From Isoetes engelmannii (Eukaryota; Streptophyta; Lycopodiopsida; Isoetales; Isoetaceae), in contig JAANSK020011133.1 of the NCBI GenBank assembly GCA_011763485.2, forward strand, positions 1-45,597: a stretch of DNA of 45,597 nt, in the 5' to 3' direction. The position numbers and the translations under genes were made by a program. The notes below the pieces were generated by a model that searched no databases, was not told where the DNA came from, and saw nothing but the letters and a program-made list of their open reading frames with translations. This document shows, one piece after another, positions 37,379-45,597 of this stretch; within the stretch, counting starts at the first letter, position 1, and every line of letters begins with the position of its first letter.

Positions 37379-39783
37379 CTGGTATCAGAGCTCAATGCCA
37401 GGATGAAATTGAGTGCCGAAATCTAGCAGGAAATCTAGCAGGTGGGATCAGAACGGTTTGTTCGGGTCTGATTAGGAGGAATTCGAATTGATTCAAATTC
37501 TAATTCGAATTTGAATAGTTGGTCAAAGTCCTGTCTGCATCACGAGAGTCCAGAACGAGTTTCGTCAGATTTTTTTTTTCCAACAATTTTTTTTTGACGG
37601 CCGGATGTGCCACTTGTCAACAGGAATATTCCTTTTTTGTGCTGAAATCTTCCTAACTGCGTCCAATTTTATTAGAAACAGCTAGTTCAGCCGATCGAGT
37701 GTCTGTTGGTGATCCTTTTTCGTCTGGATTTTGTTCTTGGTTCTTGGCTCTGCTTGGCCTTCTGGGCTTGAAGTTCTTCTCCAAAAATGGCCACAGATCC
37801 AAATCCTTGTAAATATTTTACACACCCTGTGTTAGATATTGACAATTACATCACCTGGCGAGGTGCCTTTGAAACAAATCTCAATATGAGAGGTTTGCGA
37901 GCTGTTTTCCAGAAGGGCTGGAATCCTATTTCACCGGATGATTTGGAAAAGGATTTCATGCCTTTAAACCATCTCAAAACATGTATCTGTACCGATTTTT
38001 AAAGGGATCGTCGAGGGTGTAGATCGTCGAGGGTATACCAGTGTAGATCGTCGAGGGTATACCAGTTTTATCACAGCATTTGATTTTCTGCATAAAAATT
38101 GTATTCAGGCCGGTGAAGGCCAACAACTTGGCATTCAAAGTCAAATGGATAATCTCAGGTTGGAATCTTGCACTAATATGCGAGATTATCTGCAGCAGTT
38201 GAAGGCTTTAAAAGAAAAATTGCTTGCAGCAGGAGGTACCTTGTCAGATCTGTGTCTCATTCAATATGCTCTCAAAGGCCTCCATCGAGAGTATCAAAGC
38301 GTGTCTGATTACTACAAACTGCAAGATAAGATTACTGTCTCTTTTAGTCAACAAAAGATATGATCAAATTGAGGTTAGTTTTTATTCTAAAACTAGGCTA
38401 TCTTCACCTCATACTAGTCCTTCCGTTGCTGCATCTGGATCTCCCACGACTTCATCCTCTCGTGAACCGACAGGTGGAATCTAAATTAGCTTCCAATTTT
38501 GAATCTAAGCAACCATTCACATGCTGGTACTGTGGTAAAAAGGGCCATGCGAAGCCTGATTGCAGGGAACTCCTCATGGATATGGCTGAATTTTTGAAAC
38601 ACGAGGACACACACAAGGCTGCAGATTCGACTAGTTCCAATGAAGAAAGTGCTCAAGTTTCTCATGTTGATTTGGAAGATGCAGAATTGCAGCTTCTCAA
38701 TGTTGCTGCAGAGAATCTACAGCAGCAAGCATGGCTTGTAGATTCTGGTGCCACCAAGCATTTGGCAGGTCACTCACATGGATTTCAAACTATCCATCCA
38801 TATGACAAGACCGTGGTTAAGATGGCAGATGGAAACTTAGCAAAATCCGTTGCTAAAGGTGATGTTTCCCTCCGTATTACCAATTGTCTTACTCTAAAAA
38901 TCAAAGACGTCATTTTAGTACCTGATTTGCTTGTCAACTTACTTAGTGTAAGTGAATTCGACCGAAAGATGGGGTACTCAGTCTTGTTTTCTGATGGCCT
39001 CGTTCATATTCTTCACAAAAGTCCATTGGATTTTGTTGACCTAACACTTTTGGAGCCTATTGCTAAAGGTTACTTAAATGATGAAGGATTATATATCTTG
39101 GATTCACCAAAAAGTGCTGCTCACCAGCAGTCTCTACTGAATCGTCTCTCACTGTTGCTGTTCCTAGAACACCAGAATCTTTATGGCGTGCACGATTTGG
39201 TCATATTCATCTCCCTGCCTTAATTTCAGCATCTAAATTGAACATGGTAGAAGGACTGCCTATGCTTACTACTAAAGCCTTCAAATGCGCCGCATGTAGT
39301 CTTGGGAAGCAAGTGCGAGCATCCTATCCGTTACAGGCTGAATGTCGAGCTCAACGACTATTGGAATTATTGCATACAGACATGTTATTTTACCTATAGA
39401 ATTCCTCGGTGGAAACAGGTACTTTCTTGTGGTAGTGAATGATTTCAGTAGATATACATAGGTTTTTCCAGTGAAATTCAAATCTCAAGCTTTTGGACGT
39501 TCTTAAAACATTCAGTATTCAAGTTAAAATCAGTTTCCTACCACGATTAAAGCTCTGAGGTCTGATAATGCGAAGGAGTATCTCTCAAAAATTTCACGCG
39601 TATGTTCAATCAAAAGGGATTCATAGAGAGATGATTGTACCTTATGCACATTCTCAAAATGGGGTGATCGAATGAAAGAATAGAACTCTCATGAATTTGA
39701 CTAGAAGCATGCTGAAATATAAGGAATTACCGCCACAACTTTGTGCTGACGCAGTTCTAACTGGTGCTTACTTGTGTAACAGG

Positions 39784-40053
39784 CCCGGGGGGTTCACCTA
39801 TATAAGATACATATATGCCATGTGCGTGCTTGGGGTAATAAAAAAAACCCATCTTCTACGCATACCGGAGGCAATAAAACACCCTTTTTTATAAACCCCG
39901 TTTGGTATAAGAACCTTATTAAATACGAAAAAAGTAATAAAAACCCCTTTTTATAATCCCCTTATGTTATTTTACGTACTCAGAAGGTAATTAAAAAACC
40001 CTTATGGTGCACTCACGTGGTTCATACCACATACACTACGTGAACCCCCCTTG
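39784..40053. mobile_element. Small non-autonomous DNA transposon (MITE) nested in the Copia integrase region
   Basis: 270 bp. Left end CCCGGGGGGTTCACC, right end (reverse complement) CAAGGGGGGTTCACG: a 14-bp terminal inverted repeat with two mismatches. It is flanked by direct copies of 'gtaacagg' (39776-39783 and 40054-40061), extending to 9 bp with one mismatch. An 8-bp target duplication points to hAT, a 9-bp one to Mutator-like. The interior is AT-rich with repeated 'gtaataaaaa' and 'accc' motifs and no coding capacity. Confidence 0.85.
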
Positions 40054-42385
40054 GTAACAGGGCTCCTATTCAGGCCATTAAATGTAAGACACCATTTGAG
40101 GCTTTATATTGGAACAAAACCAGATGTGTCCAATCTCAGTATCTTTGGGTGCCTCGGATTTTCCACGGTTCCTAAAGTGCTGCAGAAATATGGAAAGGGC
40201 CATCAAGATTATCTTTATTGGATATCCCAGCAATATGAAAGGATGGAGATGTTTTGACCCTGTTACCAAGGAATTGTTTGCATCTTGCAGTGTGGATTTC
40301 ATTGAGGATGCTGTCTACTCTCGCGATTACTATCAGCTTCGTACCTTTGAATATGACAAGGTCATTGCTAATGTGGTTGACACCGGGCCTGAAATTCCAG
40401 AAAATCACTCAGGGCCTCATGTGGCTGATGCTATAAGTCCTCTCCATAATCCTGATCTTCCAAGTACAAGTACTTCTCTTCCTGTTGTTTCCTTCGCTGC
40501 TAGGATTTCTCATAATCCTTATGATGATTATGAGCCGTTTCCATATCACAAACCTATACCCGATGTTGATTCGGAAGGGTATGTGTCTGATACACCATCT
40601 CATGAGATGCCTTTGTCCAATGTTGAACCTGTGTTGGACCTAGTACTTCCAGACCTTCATATGCTTAGAAGATCTGAGAGGATTGCTCAATTACCTACTG
40701 TTGACTATTCAGAGAACAGCCCTTCTCAAGCTAAGTGTAATTATGCTCTTATGACTAAAGTGTTATCAGCTGGTGTTGATCCTGTTAGTCATACAGAAGC
40801 AGCCGAAGAATCTCAATGGGTTGTAGCCATGGAAGATGAATTTGCAATGCTATATGAACAAGGCGCATGGGAGCTGGTTCTAAAACCAATAGGTACCAAT
40901 ATTATTGGATCTAAATGGGTCTTTAAAACAAAGTACCATGCTGATGGTACGCTTTCTAAGCACAAATCACGGCTGATTGCAAAAGGGTTCACTCAAAAAG
41001 AAGGGTTTGATTATCATGATGTGTTTGCCCCAGTCGTCAAGTTAGATACACTTAAAGCAGTGATAGCATTGGCAGCACAAAAAGGCTGGCCACTCTACCA
41101 AATGGATTTTAAATCCGCATTTTTGAATGGGGATCTGGAAGAGGATCTATACATGTCTCAGCCACCTGGTTTTAAGGATAAAAAGCATCCAACTTACGTG
41201 TGCAAATTGAAAAAGAGTTTGTATGGCCTTAAACAAGCTCCACGCTGCTGGGGAATCAGAAAATCAATGCATTTCTTTTGCATCTTAGTTACCAGAAATC
41301 TAGAGCAGACCCGAGTCTTTATTTCATGTTCACTAATTCTCAAGTTAGTGTGCTGCTTCTCTATGTTGATGGCACGATCATGACCTGGGGGATGTGGATC
41401 TTACTATTTCACATGCTAAGAAAGCCCTGACATAGACCTTTGTGGTAACAGATTTGGGCCTAATGCATTACTGTTTGGGCATGGAAATTTGTCAAGATGC
41501 TCAAAGCATTCATCTGAGGCAGCAGAAGTACACCATTGAGCTTCTTGAGAAGTTTCATATGGCAGATTGCAGAGCATCATCCACTCCGTTTGAGGTAGGT
41601 TGCACGCTAACTCTAGATTCCGATCATCCAGATGTTGATGCCACACTTTACAGATAGCTAGTTGGGGCTCTACTTTACCTTACCAACACAAGGCCAGATT
41701 TGGCATATGCTGTTGCAATACTCACTAGGTTTATGCATCATCCTAAAGTACCACATTGGAAAGCAGCTAAACGAGTTCTCCATTACCTCAAAGGTACTCA
41801 AAATGAAGGAATTCTTTATACCAAAGTCAGTTTCTATATGGCATCTTGAGAAAAGAAAATGCATTACCGGATTTGTTTGTTTTCTTGGAGGCAATCCTAC
41901 AGGATCTAAAAAGTTAAAGACAAACAGTCTTAGTACTACTGAGGCTGAAGAAGCCTTGGTTACAACAGTACAAGAGATGCGCTGGTTGGTTCACCTATAT
42001 GAAGATTTGGGTTGCCCGCTCCAACTTGCAGCCAGATAACAGTGGAGCTATAGCTCATGCCAAAGACTACAAAATGCATCGCTTATCAAGCATATGGATA
42101 TATAAAACTGTGGTTTATCAAGGAGCAGCTTCAAAATGGATCTCTCTCACTATCTTACTGCGCTACCAAACATCAAGTTGCTGATGGGTTTACAAAACCT
42201 CTTGGAGGACGTCAATTCAGTCAGATGAAGCAGCTCTTGCATATGCTGCTAAATGATCACTCTTAGGGGGATCATAAGCTTCTTCTCTCGGGGAGAATTT
42301 GTCTGTAACGTTTCTTCTGTTCTGTCTTTTCCCTTCAGTCATGTTTCTGTTTTTTCAGTTCAGTCATGCTAGTCATCAAGGGGGA

Positions 42386-42560
42386 TGTTTTCAAATGACA
42401 TGTCATATCAGTGTTCATAGATGACTAGGCATGCCACCTAGGTATTGCTGACATGGCTCTCCTATAAAGCCATAGTCATTCATCAGTTCCTCGTTCAGTT
42501 CACTCACTAGTCTAGCTATTTCATCTATCTTATTTCATTCTTGCATATTCCTATCTACTC
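42386..42560 (+). repeat. 3' LTR of the intron-21 Copia
   Basis: About 175 bp, starts TGTTTTCAAATGACATG after a purine tract. Carries a segment 'tgactaggcatgccaccta' absent from the 5' LTR. Confidence 0.8.
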
Positions 42561-43130
42561 TTCAAGGCGCAATCGCTAATATCATATCTCATATCCTGTA
42601 TATGTGCATTTTTGGATTCTTCACTGATAAAGGCTGTCTATGCATAGCGCCAAAGCTGGATTCAATACTCTTCTAGTATCTCTCGTGGCTGGCAAGCCAA
42701 CTTGACATGGCGTGACAGTATAAAAAGTACAATATGGGAGCTGTCAACCTATTAAATTTAAGTTAATCTGAATTTCCCCTTTGGTCAGTCCCCTAGTTCT
42801 TTACACTCACATAGTTCTTTCTTTCTACTCTAACATAGTTCTTTCTACTCTTAGGCACTGGTGTCTAACTTTTGCGCTGCCATGTGGCAAAATTTGACCT
42901 AATTCCGGATACCCTCACGTCACAATTGGAAACGTCTAATAATTTCCCGGATTGTTCAAGTTATGTCAGATACTCTCTTTTTTTGGCCACTCCGGAAATG
43001 CAATAGGCTTATTATACGCTTTTTGTAGAACCACCTTATGAAATGGATTTTCCTATGGAGCTGCAGTTATAAGTTATGCCACCTAAGGCACGCAACTTTG
43101 ATATGGCACACTTTAGTGACTTGGAGTAAT
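42561..43130. other. Intron 21, stretch between two Copia elements
   Basis: No gene. A short duplication of 'catagttctttct' occurs at about 42811-42850. Nothing else was recognised. Confidence 0.5.
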
Positions 43131-45597
43131 AATCTACAACGGGCTTCAGAAGTGGCCTGAAGCTCAGATGCATATGCGCCCACTTTTGTAGAGGTCTCCT
43201 CTGGATTGTTGCAAAAGGAGTTGGACTCTAAGGTCCAAGAGCATGAAGAAGCCTTATTTGCAAGAAATCAGCAATATAGAGGACGTGGTAGAAGAGGAAG
43301 TCAAAACTTTGAATCCCGCAGAAATTACAGAAATTACAATAATAACGAAGCTTCCTCTTCATCAAATTTCCAGCAACAACGAGGTAGAAGTCGAGGAGGT
43401 AATACTCCATGGAATGGTGATGAACAAACAGCAAGGAATGCGCCTTCTACCTCTAGGAATTCAGAAAATCAATGGTCCAGCCAAAGAAACCAAGGGAGTG
43501 ATTGGTATTATGAGCGTGGAAGAGCGCGTGGTAGAAGAAGAGGCCAAGGTCGAGGAAGATGAGGACGAGGTAATTATTCCGACCAAGGTAATTATGCTCA
43601 AACAGGAATTGAAAGTGATGCAAAGAAGGTGTTTATGACATCGATTGTGATAATGAAGAGTATGTGGACTCATATTATCTTGTGCCTGATTTTGATGATC
43701 TAGGATGTGAAACTAGTGTGATTGGTCAGACGAACAGTGCAGAAACGAATGATAAGTCATTCATTCTTGATAGTGGCACTACCCGTCACATAAGCGGAAA
43801 TCCAAACATTAAATCCAAACATTGTAAATAATAGGCAGCCTGCTCGTGGACAAAACATTTTTTTGGGAAATGAATCCACACTGAAAGTTGAAGCCATAGG
43901 TGATGTGAAACTTTCAATGCCGAATGGTGAATTAAGAAAGGTACCAGAGGTACTTTATGTGCCACACTTGAAGAAGAATTTGTTGTCAGTTGCCTCCTTT
44001 ACTGATAAAGGTCTTCGTGTAATATTTGATGAAGATAAAGCCTTAATTGTCACCAAAGGCCAGAAGATAAAGCCTTAATTGTCACCAAAGGCCAGCACCC
44101 TAAAGTAATTGGAAGAACCAAAAGGGAAGGAAGACTTTATAAATTCTGGGGTATTCCAATCTTCGAAGAGAATCACACTATGACTGCTGAAAATCTGAAA
44201 GTAATGGATAAGAAACAGGAGTAGATTTTATGGCATGAGAAACTTGGCCACCTCTCAATTGATTGCATGGAGAAAATGAAAACAGAAAATATGGTGAGAG
44301 ACTTACCTGCCTTGAAATCTATTGATTATTGTTGTGAAGCTTGCAAACTTGGAAAGATGACGAGACTCCCTTTTCCAAAAGGGAAGTCGATGCGAGCTAC
44401 TAGAGTGTTACAGTTGGTACACTCGGATGTTTGCGGACCTGAAGGTACCAGCAATAGGAGGAGCAAGATATTTTGTGACCTTCATAGATGATTTCACAAG
44501 AAAGACTTGGATTTATTTCATAAAGACAAAATCTGCAGTTTTGGAGAAATTCAAGGAGTTTCGAGCTATGGTGGAGAACATAACAGGGCACAAAATTCAG
44601 AACTTGCGCAGTGATAATGGAGGAGAGTACACCTCAAATGCATTTAACGAATATCTCTGCAATGCAGGTATAAGAAGGCAGCTAACAACTCCTCATACGC
44701 CGCAGCAAAATGGTGTCGTAGAACGCATGAACAGGTCCATATGTAACTTGGCACGGAGTATGCTGAAAGGTAAGCGTTTACCTCGAAGTTTTTGGACAAC
44801 AGCAGTACAAACTGCCGTGTATTTGATTAATAGAGCACCAACAAAGGCTCTAAATGGTATTACTCCGCAGGAGGCATTTACAGGTGTCAAACCAACAGTA
44901 AAACATTTGAAAGTCTTTGGATGTAAGGCCTATGCATGTGATTTGAATTACAAATCTAAGTTTGATGATAGAGCCATCCCTTGTGTATTTGTTGGCTACA
45001 GTGAAAAGAGTAAAGCCTATAAGTTATGGGATCCGATAAATAAGAAATTGATCATATCCCGAGATGTTACTTTTGATGAAAAGAATGATGGATCCGCTGT
45101 TCTATCATCCATGGATCAAGGGGAGGATCCTTTTTCGACATTTGAGGATGTTCTTGATACTCTCCCGGATCAGCCGCAAGCACCGCAGGTGGATCAAAAT
45201 AAGGAAAGCAAAATTGTCACGTTTAAAGATGAAACTGGTGAAGAATTTTGGTACTATAAAAAATCTGCAGATCAGCCAAGTACAAGCACAAGCAATGAAC
45301 AACCAAAACAGCCAAGTGCAAATAATGGCACAGATGCTAAAAATCAGAAAGCAAAGTCTGATTTACAGTTTTCAGCTCCTTTGTGGTACTCTCCACCTCT
45401 CACGCGGAGCAAAACCAGAGGTGAAGAACAAGAGCATTGCAATTTTGCTCTCATGACAGAAAGTTTGATTGCTTCGCTTCCTTCTTCATATGAAGAAGCT
45501 GTGAAATGCCAAGAATGGCGAAATGCAATGAATGAAGAGTATAAAGCTCTCATGAAAAACCATACTTGGGTGTTGGTTCCTAAACCACAAAACCAGC
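43131..45597 (+). mobile_element. Second Copia element, sense, cut by the window end
   Basis: A different Copia lineage from the one at 37.2 kb. Gag C-terminus is very Arg/Gly/Asn-rich (about 43206-43560, GRGRRGSQNFESRRNYRN), then protease (DSGTTRH, about 43769), GAG-pre-integrase (WHEKLGHLS, about 44232), the integrase zinc region (about 44330), the integrase core (SDNGGEYTSNAF, about 44611; later QQNGVVERMN) and the start of the reverse transcriptase (NAMNEEYKALMKNHTW, 45524 on). No 5' LTR or gag start was found, so the left end is incomplete. The right end is off the window. Broken, few to several breaks, comparatively well preserved. Confidence 0.85.

Larger units (their letters stand above)
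37222..42560 (+). mobile_element. Nearly full-length Copia LTR retrotransposon, sense, intron 21
   Basis: LTRs at 37222-37378 and 42386-42560, roughly 85-88% alike by eye apart from a ~18-bp length difference. Primer site tggtatcagagctc at 37380; purine tract aagggggat just before the 3' LTR. Interior in Copia order: gag (from 37787, CKYFTHPVLDIDNYITW), zinc knuckle (38522-38563), protease (DSGATKH, about 38741), GAG-pre-integrase, integrase (about 39180-40150), reverse transcriptase (about 40800-41400, [14 protein letters not shown]) and RNase H (about 41850-42200). It has the full set of parts but is broken, with several breaks plus a small DNA-transposon insertion. LTR divergence suggests several million years. 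Confidence 0.9.

Noticed and set aside
37380-37393. 'tggtatcagagc' strings (also 12.69, 17.45 and 20.51 kb on +; 13.30 and 31.47 kb on -) as tRNA gene fragments
   Set aside because: Each is only the 3'-end complement of initiator Met tRNA next to an LTR boundary, so these are primer sites. No cloverleaf is present.
42057-42266. Short + frame near the Copia 3' end as an independent gene
   Set aside because: Its text is typical Copia RNase H C-terminus and it lies before the 3' LTR; part of the element.

Overview
The window is nuclear DNA from a plant, most likely an angiosperm. It carries one large host gene on the + strand whose introns are packed with retrotransposons. Translated exons spell a chloroplast inner-envelope protein of the TIC236 / EMB2410 / rice SSG4 family (plant TamB, DUF490). 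The AT-rich introns, GT-AG splice sites, Copia elements with initiator-Met-tRNA primer sites and plant-type LINEs fit a seed plant. I cannot name the species.

Layout. Bases 1-203 are 5' flank or leader with three short upstream ORFs. Exon 1 (204-1945) encodes the plastid-targeting region, one membrane segment and a long low-conservation region. Exons 2-21 (2187-36492) encode the periplasmic-like repetitive beta body. I traced 21 exons (about 1,949 codons). All are open and nearly all junctions are phase 0. The last coding part (roughly 150-200 residues by family length, including the C-terminal end of DUF490) is not here: intron 21 opens at 36493 and runs past the window edge.

Intron load. 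Intron 6 holds a shrunken Copia remnant. Intron 7 holds antisense LINE 3' ends and a 211-bp tandem duplication. Intron 8 (7.6 kb) holds a non-autonomous LTR element with an unrecognised reading frame, LINE tails and several broken LTR elements. Intron 9 (8.6 kb) holds a non-coding LTR element, a LINE with endonuclease, reverse transcriptase and zinc-knuckle parts, and a SINE-like repeat. Intron 12 (5.3 kb) holds two Copia fossils in opposite orientation. Intron 17 holds an assembly gap flanked by identical 77-bp copies. Intron 21 (over 9.1 kb) holds a 5.3-kb Copia element that was itself hit by a small terminal-inverted-repeat transposon, and then a second Copia cut by the window edge.

The only host function visible is protein import into plastids. 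Everything else is mobile DNA living in its introns. I saw no CRISPR, operon, biosynthetic cluster or other gene system. The least-explained items are the unknown reading frame inside the intron-8 LTR element and a recurring stem-loop at LINE 3' ends on both strands.
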